Both the position numbers and the translations under genes were made by a program. Source: Cyclobacteriaceae bacterium (GTDB lineage Bacteria; Bacteroidota; Bacteroidia; Cytophagales; Cyclobacteriaceae). Taken from it: a stretch of 64,000 bases of DNA. The notes beneath the pieces were generated by a model. The model had not been told where the DNA came from. It did not search any database and saw nothing but the letters and a program-made list of their open reading frames with translations. The stretch is from NCBI GenBank assembly GCA_958296015.1, contig CATQIH010000046.1, forward strand, positions 1 through 64,000, written 5' to 3'. Numbering within the stretch: the stretch's first letter is position 1; every line of letters starts with the position of its first letter. Of this stretch, positions 32,423 through 40,328 are shown in pieces.

Positions 32423-35400
32423 TCAATGCTGTACCACTACCCGGTAGGTTTTGGCATGACCTGCAAACCGCATGTGTATCAGGTATAAGCCGTTGGCCAG
32501 GGTAGACATATCCACGTTGAAGATATTCAGCCCTTTGCGGGTTTCAGTGTAGTGTTGGCCTTTCACCTGGCTTCCCCGGCTATCTTCTACCTGAATATCC
32601 ACTGCGGCAGCTTCATTGAGTATGAGCGATAGGTACATCTGGCCTTTCACGGGATTGGGATAAGGGGCTAAGCTGCTGTAGGCATCTTTCAGATTGATAC
32701 ACATACGATTGTCGTTGGCAGATACATCCGGCGATGCTCCGGGCTTATCTTGCAGCGTGACACAGAGAAAAGACACCTGAGCGTTCAGGTTGGCAGACAG
32801 CGTAAAGGGCACCACGTAGTTGATCCTCTCACCGGGTGCTATCTGCCCTCCGAAATGTTCATTCAGTGCTATGAGCTGATCCACCCTAACATTGACCGGG
32901 AAGCCTTCCACCACCAGCGTACCGGCATTGCGCACGGTCAGTATCAACTGGTAGCTCCCGCCATCTTCTGACACCGTGACCAGCACATTTTCCAGTACCA
33001 CATTCCATACCGGCTCTACCACGATAATTTGCTGGCTCGTAGTATGAGAGCACCCCAGTTCATTAGCTACCGTCAGCCATGCCTCGTACTGCCCGGCTGC
33101 GGTGAAAGTATAGTCAGGACTTTGTCCTTTCAGCGTATCTCCGTTGATGACCCATATGTGCTGGCTATACTGTATGCTCTGGTTGTCAAATTGCACCGTC
33201 AGCGGATAAGCTCCTCGTGTGGTAGAAGGCCGGAACTTTGCCTGTGGCTGCGCTGGCACTTCTACCTGCTGCACCTGCCGGTAGGCACAGCCATCTTTGG
33301 TATGCACCGTCAGGCGCACCGGATACGTGCCTGCTTTATTAAAAGCAAATTGGGGATTTACTTCAAAAGAAGTGCCCACGCCCCCAAAATCCCAGGTGTA
33401 TCTGGTAACTGAATCAGCGATGGGGTTAATCGCATCGGCGTCCGACCCATCGCTGGTTGTATTGGTAAACACTACCGCCTCACTGGCACAGGCAGGCTCA
33501 TAAGTAAAAGCTACGGCGGGGGGCGTGAATATCTCCACCGTTTTGGTGATGGCATCGCTACAGGCAGAAGCTGCGGTGGCTGTCAGCGTTATATCATAGG
33601 TTCCTGGCCCATCAAAGGTATAGTTCACCTGCGGTGTGGTAAAGCTCTCACCGTTGACTGTCCACAACCATTGGGTGATGCGGTTGCCGGTGGAGGCCAC
33701 GGAAGCATCCTGCAACTGTAGGGTATAGGCATTGTTATTTTCTGCATGGCACTGCAAAGTATAGGTAAAATCTGCGGTTACCGGCGTTGCCACCGTAATC
33801 TCTTTGACCACCTCGCCGATACATCCTGCACTGCTCGTCACCTCCAGCCGTACCTGGTAGGTGCCGGGCTGCTGATACGTATACACAGGATTACGCACAT
33901 TGGCTACCCCTTTGCCGTCGCCAAAATCCCACCGCCACTGGATGATGTTGGATGTGGTACCTGATGTGCTCTGATCGGTCAGCTGCATCGGTATTCCCAC
34001 GCAGGCTACTTCTGCTAAAAAATCTGCCACCGGCTGCGTATACACTGCTACCTGCCGGGAAAAGACATTATTACACCCCAGGGCATTGCCAACTGTCAGC
34101 GTGACGGTGTAGGTGCCCGATGTTTGATAGGTATAGAAAGGATCGGTAGCCGTGGCAGAAGTGTAGGTGCCTCCATCCCCAAAGTCCCAGTTGTAGGCTG
34201 TGATGCCTGTGCCTGTGGTAGTATTGGCAAACTGCACCTCCCTGCCCTCACACACATACGGCACCTCAAAGCCCACCACCGGACCCTGCTCCACGTTGAT
34301 CGTCTGGCTAAAGCTCTCACTACAACCCGGTATACTGGCCGTAAGGGTGACCGCCTTGGCTCCCCCACTGCTAAATACATACGTGGGATTAGCTTCTGTA
34401 CTACTCCCCTCTCCATTGAAATCCCAGTGATAGCTGACCAGATCATCTGCTCCCTGAGTATCGGTTTGATTGGTAAAGCTTACTTCTCCATTGGTGCAAA
34501 TAGTACCTGTCGGAGAGGTAAAGCCCGGCGCCGGTGGATCGTAGATGGTGATTTCTTTGGTGATGCGGTTGGAGCAGCCGTTGATGGATTGTACTTCTAA
34601 AGTGATGGTGTAGGTGCCGGGGATGGAGTATTGATGAGTAACTTCTTGACTCGTAGCAGTAGTACCATCACCGAAGTTCCAAGACCAAGCCGTTACATTA
34701 TTTTCAACATGAGAACGGTTGATACCAGAAAAAGCGACTATAGAATTGATACACAATACATTATCTGACACAATATCTACTACAGGAGCACTATTATAAG
34801 AAACTCCTATCTCCTTCATAACTTCGCTTTTCTTACCAACTTCGTTATATGCTCTTAAAATCACCTTGTGATTTCCTGCCTCATTATATCTTACATTCTT
34901 AGGTTCTTTTTCTTTACTATATGACAAATCTGTAGCGCAAATATCTTCAAACTGTAACCAGTCAATGCGACCAGCAGTATAATTATTTACCCATAAATAC
35001 TGCTCGCTTTCTTCTGATATATGTGTCAAGCTAATACTATATCCTGAAAGCTTTCCCCCTATATTTCCTAGACTATTTACTTGGTTGACAGTAGTCTGGT
35101 TGTAATCTAATCTATAGAGATTACCATTCAATGCTTGTACGAAAGCATAAGTACTGTCAGCTTCCTGCGCAAATTCCAACCCTATAACATTTTCGTTAAA
35201 TGAGGCAGTAGTAAGGAGCGAAAATGCAGGATTATCGTTTAGGCTATTACTGTATGTAAACTGATGTAACGTTTTATTACTCCATTTACTAATCAAACCA
35301 TACCACTTTCCGCTAATCTTAGTAGCTTCTATATTAATCATATTCCCGGCAACGCTATGGTTCTTAACTACAGGAATGTTGGTTACAGAATTACCAAACT

Positions 35401-36028
35401 TAACTTCTGTGAGTTTACCACCAAGATAATTTGTCACCAAGGCAATTGTTGTATCTTTTTCCTGGATAACAGCGATGTCAAAAGGCTGATTAAGGAAAGT
35501 CTCGTTAAGAATTTCATGCACTTGCGGAGTATTTAAAAGAGATGTGCCGAAATCTACGCGATACAGCTTGTGATTACCATCTGACACTAGGAATCCGTAC
35601 CATTTGTTCCCCTCTTTAATAATTTCAATAGCCGTAAGTTCCTTGAATAGTATATTTTCATTGAGTATGGCTTCCGCCGTAAGATTTGCTGTATTAATCC
35701 TGTTGAGCTTTTCGCCTAGTACGATTCTATACACAATACTTTTGCGGTTTACCACAAAGGCATACCAAATGTCATTTTCTTTGTGAATAGAAATATCGTA
35801 GGGTGAAGAAATCTTATTGATGTTCCCTTTGTATAACAGCGCGTTTTCCAGATCCCCTGTACAAAAATCCCACGCATAGCTATCAGCGAACTCGCTCTTA
35901 TTCTCTAAAATGACAGCTTCACCCTGGCAATAGCTTACTTTTGAAGTACTAAAATCTGCTTTAGGTACCTGAGCGCAGAGTTTCGTCAGTGTGAAAATGT
36001 GTAATAAAAGAAGACCGGATAAACGCAT
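32423..36028 (-). CDS. Giant exported PKD-repeat protein with T9SS sorting domain
   Basis: 1201 residues. Signal peptide (MRLSGLLLLHIFTLTKLCAQ), then a 390-residue N-terminal part with repeating LVTNYLGGKLTEVKFG-like blades suggestive of a beta-propeller. From about residue 415 come seven PKD domains (NFGDG, DFNGEG, DFGDG twice, TVNGE, DFGGVG, VINGD), a CARDB-like domain near 1010-1110 (GGSYQLILTVRNAGTLVVEG) and a type A T9SS sorting domain (YPNPVKGQMYLSL to the end). It is secreted through the type IX system and anchored on the surface, likely in adhesion. The DNA for the N-terminal third (upstream of about 34,620) is much more AT-rich than the PKD part, as if two genes were joined. Confidence 0.9.
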   Translation of the reverse strand: MRLSGLLLLHIFTLTKLCAQVPKADFSTSKVSYCQGEAVILENKSEFADSYAWDFCTGDLENALLYKGNINKISSPYDISIHKENDIWYAFVVNRKSIVYRIVLGEKLNRINTANLTAEAILNENILFKELTAIEIIKEGNKWYGFLVSDGNHKLYRVDFGTSLLNTPQVHEILNETFLNQPFDIAVIQEKDTTIALVTNYLGGKLTEVKFGNSVTNIPVVKNHSVAGNMINIEATKISGKWYGLISKWSNKTLHQFTYSNSLNDNPAFSLLTTASFNENVIGLEFAQEADSTYAFVQALNGNLYRLDYNQTTVNQVNSLGNIGGKLSGYSISLTHISEESEQYLWVNNYTAGRIDWLQFEDICATDLSYSKEKEPKNVRYNEAGNHKVILRAYNEVGKKSEVMKEIGVSYNSAPVVDIVSDNVLCINSIVAFSGINRSHVENNVTAWSWNFGDGTTATSQEVTHQYSIPGTYTITLEVQSINGCSNRITKEITIYDPPAPGFTSPTGTICTNGEVSFTNQTDTQGADDLVSYHWDFNGEGSSTEANPTYVFSSGGAKAVTLTASIPGCSESFSQTINVEQGPVVGFEVPYVCEGREVQFANTTTGTGITAYNWDFGDGGTYTSATATDPFYTYQTSGTYTVTLTVGNALGCNNVFSRQVAVYTQPVADFLAEVACVGIPMQLTDQSTSGTTSNIIQWRWDFGDGKGVANVRNPVYTYQQPGTYQVRLEVTSSAGCIGEVVKEITVATPVTADFTYTLQCHAENNNAYTLQLQDASVASTGNRITQWLWTVNGESFTTPQVNYTFDGPGTYDITLTATAASACSDAITKTVEIFTPPAVAFTYEPACASEAVVFTNTTSDGSDADAINPIADSVTRYTWDFGGVGTSFEVNPQFAFNKAGTYPVRLTVHTKDGCAYRQVQQVEVPAQPQAKFRPSTTRGAYPLTVQFDNQSIQYSQHIWVINGDTLKGQSPDYTFTAAGQYEAWLTVANELGCSHTTSQQIIVVEPVWNVVLENVLVTVSEDGGSYQLILTVRNAGTLVVEGFPVNVRVDQLIALNEHFGGQIAPGERINYVVPFTLSANLNAQVSFLCVTLQDKPGASPDVSANDNRMCINLKDAYSSLAPYPNPVKGQMYLSLILNEAAAVDIQVEDSRGSQVKGQHYTETRKGLNIFNVDMSTLANGLYLIHMRFAGHAKTYRVVVQH

Positions 36029-36138
36029 AGTATAGATGTAAAAAATCTATAGCAATGTATATCTTCCTGTCCTATTTAATTGAATATAAGCGGTAGCATT
36101 GTGGGGTAATCCTTACATGTGACAGGTTTGTGCGACTT

Positions 36139-37821
36139 TTATACTTTGTAGTGCATAGATTTGGGAGTCCGATATGAACTGGATTTATTATAATAAACTG
36201 CTGTTCATCCCCCTTGCCCCCCTTTGAAGGCTAGTGTTTATACATAAGTCTGAGAGGAATAAAGTAGTGTTGGTGTTAAGATAAAGAAAGGAAAGACATA
36301 AACAAGCAGAAGATGATAGAGACAAAGACATCAGGAAGAAAAACCACCAGCCTTCATGGAGACAAGCGGCTGGAAAAAAGGGGGTTCAATTGGAGCATAA
36401 GATAGCCGAAAAACAAACCATAGTCATCAACAGGCTCAGTGATAACTGGTCAGAGTTGATGAGTTTTTATCGTTATTTGGGTAATGATAAAGTGAGAGAA
36501 GGTGCTTTGATAGAGCAGGCACAGAGCCAATGCAGGGGTCAGGTGGCAGGCAAAGATGTGCTGGTGCTGCAAGATAGCACAGAGATCAACTATGCTTCTC
36601 ATCAAGGCTTGATCCAAGCTGAGAGTGGCTTGGGTTTGGTAGGCAACAACCAAGATATAGGCTACTTTGCTCATTGCAGCCTGGTCATAGATGCTCAGCA
36701 AGGCAGCGTATTAGGCTTGAGCGATGTGCAGTTGTGGATACGGGCAGCAGGGCAAGAGAAGCCAACAGCACCGCTACCCATAGAAAAAAAAGAGACTTAT
36801 CGCTGGATAAAAGCTTGCCAGGCGAGCCAACCTTGTTTACAGCAGGCCCGTGAGGTTACTTTCGTGCAGGATCGGGAAGGGGATATATATGACAGTTTTG
36901 TCAGGGTGCCCGATGAGCGCACTCACTTGCTTATCCGCAGCCGGGTGAACCGTCTGATAGAGACCATGCAAGGAGAAAAGCATAAGCTCTATGACTATGC
37001 TGACCAGCAGCCAGCCTGTGGAGGGTATAGTTTTCTGTTGCCGGGTTTACCTGGTAAGCGAAAGCAGCGCAACGTTGAGATGCAAGTACGCTTTGTGCAA
37101 GTAAAACTGCTGCGCCCGGACAACAACCCCCATGCCAAGGTCTATCCTAAAAATGTAACCTTATATTTGGTACAGGGTAAAGAAACTCCTCAGAGTGCAG
37201 GCAAAGAAAAGCCTGTGGAGTGGAATCTGCTCACTACCCATCCGGTTAGTTGTTTTGAGCAAGCTTTGCAGATGGTGCATTGGTATAGCCTGCGATGGAT
37301 CATAGAGGACTATTTCCGTCTGCTCAAATCAGAGGGCTTCAACTTGGAAGCCTCAGAGTTAGAGCAAGGCTACAGCCTGAGAAAGTTAGGCGTGATTGCT
37401 ATGAAAAGTGCGCTGCTGGTCATGCAACTTAGACAAGCCAGGTCAGCCACAAGTACACAGCCCATAGCCGTAGGCTTTAGTGTAGTACAACAAGCCTTTC
37501 TAAAAGTGCTCTTAGTTGGTCTGGAAGGTCAAACAGCTAAACACAAGAATCCTTATCAGGAAAGTGACTTAGCCTGGGCCTCCTGGATTATTGCCAGGTT
37601 AGGGGGGTGGAAAGGCTATCAAAGCCAAAGACCACCTGGCGTGATTACCTTCACCAGAGGCTTAAAACGTTTTGAAAGTATGCTGGCAGGTTGGCTTTTA
37701 GCTCCTGACAAAGATATGTATAAACACTAGCCTTCAAAGGGGGCAAGGGGGATGAACAGCAGTTTATTATAATAAATCCAGTTCATATCGGACCCCCAAA
37801 TCTATGCACTACAAAGTATAA
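36139..37821 (+). mobile_element. IS4-family insertion sequence with inverted repeats of about 107 bp
   Basis: The ends, 36139 onward and 37821 backward, are inverted copies for about 107 bases with one substitution and one single-base indel; the outermost bases are TTATACTTTGTAGTGCATAG. The element is about 1.68 kb and holds one DDE transposase. No clear target-site duplication is seen next to the ends. It lies between the start of the PKD gene and the truncated moeB copy. Confidence 0.85.
36390..37730 (+). CDS. IS4-family DDE transposase
   Basis: 446 residues from TTG 36390, or longer by frameshifting. Catalytic triad: Asp in VLVLQDSTEI, Asp in VTFVQDREGDIYD, Glu in the YREK motif of WYSLRWIIEDYFRLLKSEG (Y-x2-R-x3-E-x6-K, exact). 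C-terminal GGWKGYQSQRPPGV is also typical. The normal IS4 N-terminus (..L.GDKRL.KR) is not in this frame but is present in the -1 related frame from ATG 36313 (HGDKRLEKR), which meets this frame at an A6G5 run (36374-36384). So either a programmed -1 frameshift makes the full protein or the gene has been broken there. Confidence 0.88.
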   Translation: MEHKIAEKQTIVINRLSDNWSELMSFYRYLGNDKVREGALIEQAQSQCRGQVAGKDVLVLQDSTEINYASHQGLIQAESGLGLVGNNQDIGYFAHCSLVIDAQQGSVLGLSDVQLWIRAAGQEKPTAPLPIEKKETYRWIKACQASQPCLQQAREVTFVQDREGDIYDSFVRVPDERTHLLIRSRVNRLIETMQGEKHKLYDYADQQPACGGYSFLLPGLPGKRKQRNVEMQVRFVQVKLLRPDNNPHAKVYPKNVTLYLVQGKETPQSAGKEKPVEWNLLTTHPVSCFEQALQMVHWYSLRWIIEDYFRLLKSEGFNLEASELEQGYSLRKLGVIAMKSALLVMQLRQARSATSTQPIAVGFSVVQQAFLKVLLVGLEGQTAKHKNPYQESDLAWASWIIARLGGWKGYQSQRPPGVITFTRGLKRFESMLAGWLLAPDKDMYKH

Positions 37822-37957
37822 CATCCAATGGCAGACACCAGTTTTTAACGAACCTGCTATCAGGTTTTACAGAAGAATAGGTGGTACTGGGAAAGATAAG
37901 GTTAGGTTCTTTATCAATCTTTAAAGATTATTACGTATACTCCAAGCGGTGAGACAA

Positions 37958-38146
37958 ATGGAAGAAAAAAATCATACCCGTACAGATTTCAGCAAGGCAG
38001 AATTGGAAAGATATAGCCGCCACCTGATCATTCCAGAGTTTAATATGGCAGGCCAGCAAAAGCTCAAAGCTGCCAGGGTGCTGGTAGTGGGTTTAAGTAG
38101 TGTATGTATCTGCCCCATGCGTATAATTAACTCAAGTGACAGATAA
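37958..38146 (+). pseudogene. Truncated 5' copy of moeB
   Basis: The frame (MEEKNHTRTDFSKAELERYS, then RHLIIPEFNMAGQQKLKAAR and VLVVG) is the N-terminus of MoeB. From TTC 37988 to GGT 38092 it matches 38995-39099 at 99 of 105 bases; all six differences are synonymous. After 38092 it diverges into unrelated sequence and stops at 38146. It has a natural-looking leader with an AATCTTTAAAGATT palindrome at 37916-37929, so this may be the original 5' end of the gene, now cut off. Confidence 0.8.
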
Positions 38147-38374
38147 CACCTTATCTATTTAAAACAACCTAGCATAAGTGTCCACTTGTGCGTGTTAAAT
38201 GAAAGCACAGGAGTAAATAAAAATGATGATCCATAACTTGGGTTAGCTAAATAGAGTTCCTTATCTAGTTAACGTACTGGCACGCCTGTAATTATAAGAA
38301 ACAAGCCATCAAAGCGTTAATCACCCCCAAGGATTATAAAGCCATATACAAAGAAAGTAAAAGTTTGAATAGTA
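38093..38374. other. AT-rich left arm of the cassette between the two moeB ends
   Basis: About 280 bases with no complete gene. A short frame ending at the start of the DUF6883 gene (YWHACNYKKQAIKALITPKD and further to about 38392) could be the tail of a lost protein but matches nothing I know. Confidence 0.4.
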
Positions 38375-38710
38375 ATGATTCTACTACCTAATCACCAACA
38401 TGCTTTCATAGCTATAGAGAAACTTAGAGATTATTGTTTGAATTCGTTTCATCCTGTAGGAAAGGAAAAAGCTATCGTATTTAAGGCTGCTTTAGGATTG
38501 ACAAATCAGGATGCAAAACTTCTCAAAGAAGCTGTCCTTGAAGAAATATCGAGAAGTGGAGTTATAATGGAAAGAGAGGATGAATATGGGAAAAGATACA
38601 CAGTAGACATAAAAATTCGTAACTTAGACAAAGAAGCCATTGTTAGAACGGGGTGGATCATCAAAACAAGTGAGCACTTCCCCCGTCTGATAACTTGTTA
38701 TGTAAAATAA
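38375..38710 (+). CDS. DUF6883 domain protein
   Basis: 111 residues covering the whole DUF6883 domain: ILLPNHQHAFIAIEKLRDYC, FHPVGKEKAIVFKAALGLT, DEYGKRYTVDIKI, RTGWIIKTSEHFPRLITCYV. The family occurs as stand-alone genes and at the C-termini of larger proteins; its conserved His/Lys/Cys pattern has been taken to suggest a toxin or nuclease-like role, but this is not proven to my knowledge. It is followed after three bases by a DUF4926 gene, a pairing I believe is common. Both are AT-rich against the flanking moeB. Confidence 0.82.
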   Translation: MILLPNHQHAFIAIEKLRDYCLNSFHPVGKEKAIVFKAALGLTNQDAKLLKEAVLEEISRSGVIMEREDEYGKRYTVDIKIRNLDKEAIVRTGWIIKTSEHFPRLITCYVK

Positions 38711-38713
38711 ACT

Positions 38714-38950
38714 ATGAAAAAGAATCTTACCAGCGAAGCACCGCTAAAATTACTAGATGTGGTAGCCTTATTGAAAGATATGCCAAACGATAAGCTAATA
38801 AAAGGACAAGTAGGCACAATAGTAGAAACGTTAGATCCAGGGGTTTATGAAGTAGAATTTGCTGATAAACATGGCAGAACCATAACCAGCATTCCTCTGA
38901 CAGCAGATAATTTGATGTTGTTACATTTCGAGATAGAGATGATCGTATGA
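38714..38950 (+). CDS. DUF4926 domain protein
   Basis: 78 residues. The DUF4926 signature is clear: LLDVVALLKDMPNDKLIKGQ, VGTIVETLDPGVYEVEFADK, HGRTITSIPLTADNLMLLHF. It is predicted to be a small beta-barrel. Close linkage to the DUF6883 gene (three-base gap) suggests a two-component unit, probably a toxin-immunity or toxin-antitoxin-like pair with this as the partner; that is inference. The gene ends 35 bases before the intact moeB start. Confidence 0.82.
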   Translation: MKKNLTSEAPLKLLDVVALLKDMPNDKLIKGQVGTIVETLDPGVYEVEFADKHGRTITSIPLTADNLMLLHFEIEMIV

Positions 38951-38985
38951 AAACACCTTTGGTTCTATGAAAGATAGTCATCTTT

Positions 38986-40143
38986 ATGCATAATTTCAGC
39001 AAGGCAGAGCTGGAAAGATACAGCCGCCACCTGATCATTCCGGAGTTTAATATGGCAGGCCAGCAGAAGCTCAAAGCTGCCAGGGTGCTGGTGGTGGGTG
39101 CCGGTGGACTGGGTGCTCCGCTTCTCTCCTACCTGACAGCAGCAGGCGTGGGCACTATTGGGCTGGTAGACTTCGATGTGGTGGAATACAGTAACCTGCA
39201 ACGACAGGTGCTTTTTACGACAGAAGATGTGGGCAGGCCCAAGGTGGAGGCAGCGGCAGAGAGGCTGCGCAAACAAAATCCTTACGTCCATATCATCACC
39301 CACCCTACTCGGCTTACGGCTACCAATGCGCTGGAAATTATCCGCCACTATGACATCGTGGCTGATGGCACGGATAACTTTCCTACGCGCTACCTGGTGA
39401 ACGATGGCTGCGTGCTGCTCAACAAAGTAAATGTGTATGCTGCTATCTTCCGGTTTGAGGGGCAGCTTTCGGTATTCAACCATCTCTGCGAAGATGGCAG
39501 CCGTGGCCCCAACTACCGCGATATCTTTCCACAGCCACCGCCACCCGGCATAGTACCCAGTTGTGCAGAAGGAGGTGTCATTGGCGTATTGCCCGGCATT
39601 ATGGGTAGCTTGCAGGCTAGCGAAGTGCTCAAAGTGATCAGCGGTATAGGCGAACCTCTGGCCGGTCGGCTTTTTGTCTTTGATACGCTTTCTTTTGAGT
39701 CGCGCACACTCAAATTCTACAAAGACCCCGCAAACCCACTCACCGGTGAACAACCAACACAGACCACCCTGATTGATTACGAGATGTTTTGTGGCCTAAA
39801 GGCCGCTGAACAGCCAGCAACAGCAGGTATGCAGGCGATCAGCGTACAGGAACTTCACACGATGATTAGCAATAAAAGTAATTTCCAGCTGATTGATGTA
39901 CGTCAACCCTACGAGTATGATATTGCCAACCTGGGTGGCATACTCATTCCACTCAAAGACATAACAAAGGCTGCCAGCCAAATAGCCACTGACAGGCCGG
40001 TGATTATTCATTGCCGCACTGGAAAGCGCAGTGCACCAGCCATTGAACAACTGAAACATTTGGGGTTCAACAATCTGTATAACCTTACAGGCGGTATCCT
40101 GGCCTGGGCACAGGAAATTGATCCTGATATGCCAACATACTAA
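38986..40143 (+). CDS. moeB: MoeB/ThiF-type adenylyltransferase with rhodanese domain
   Basis: 385 residues. An E1-like adenylation domain (about 1-250) activates the C-terminus of a ubiquitin-like sulfur carrier (MoaD or ThiS); the ATP site is VLVVGAGGLGAPLLSYLTAA and the later SCAEGGVIGVLPGIMGSLQA is typical. CxxC zinc pairs are absent, as in MoeZ-like members. A C-terminal rhodanese domain (about 285-380) has the persulfide Cys in VIIHCRTGKRSAPAIEQL. It supplies sulfur for molybdopterin, thiamine or tRNA. The start here (MHNFSKAELERY) lacks the eight or so residues seen on the truncated upstream copy and lies just after the DUF4926 gene, so its promoter was probably replaced. Confidence 0.9.
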   Translation: MHNFSKAELERYSRHLIIPEFNMAGQQKLKAARVLVVGAGGLGAPLLSYLTAAGVGTIGLVDFDVVEYSNLQRQVLFTTEDVGRPKVEAAAERLRKQNPYVHIITHPTRLTATNALEIIRHYDIVADGTDNFPTRYLVNDGCVLLNKVNVYAAIFRFEGQLSVFNHLCEDGSRGPNYRDIFPQPPPPGIVPSCAEGGVIGVLPGIMGSLQASEVLKVISGIGEPLAGRLFVFDTLSFESRTLKFYKDPANPLTGEQPTQTTLIDYEMFCGLKAAEQPATAGMQAISVQELHTMISNKSNFQLIDVRQPYEYDIANLGGILIPLKDITKAASQIATDRPVIIHCRTGKRSAPAIEQLKHLGFNNLYNLTGGILAWAQEIDPDMPTY

Positions 40144-40328
40144 CAAAGAGCGAGTGCAATATCTAATCTTCAACCTGCTATCCTCTTCGGAAGCTCCTTA
40201 TAACGTTTTAAGAGTTAACGTACACATCTATATTATCATAGATAAACTAGCTATCTGATTTATCATAGAAACGTTTAAGTTTCAAGAAAATGTGCCTACT
40301 TTTACAAAACACTAACCAATATAACAGC

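Noticed and set aside
36139-37821. Target-site duplication of the IS4 element
   Set aside because: Bases next to 36139 (..GTGCGACT) and after 37821 (CATCCAATGG..) show no direct repeat of 9-13 bp, so none is annotated.
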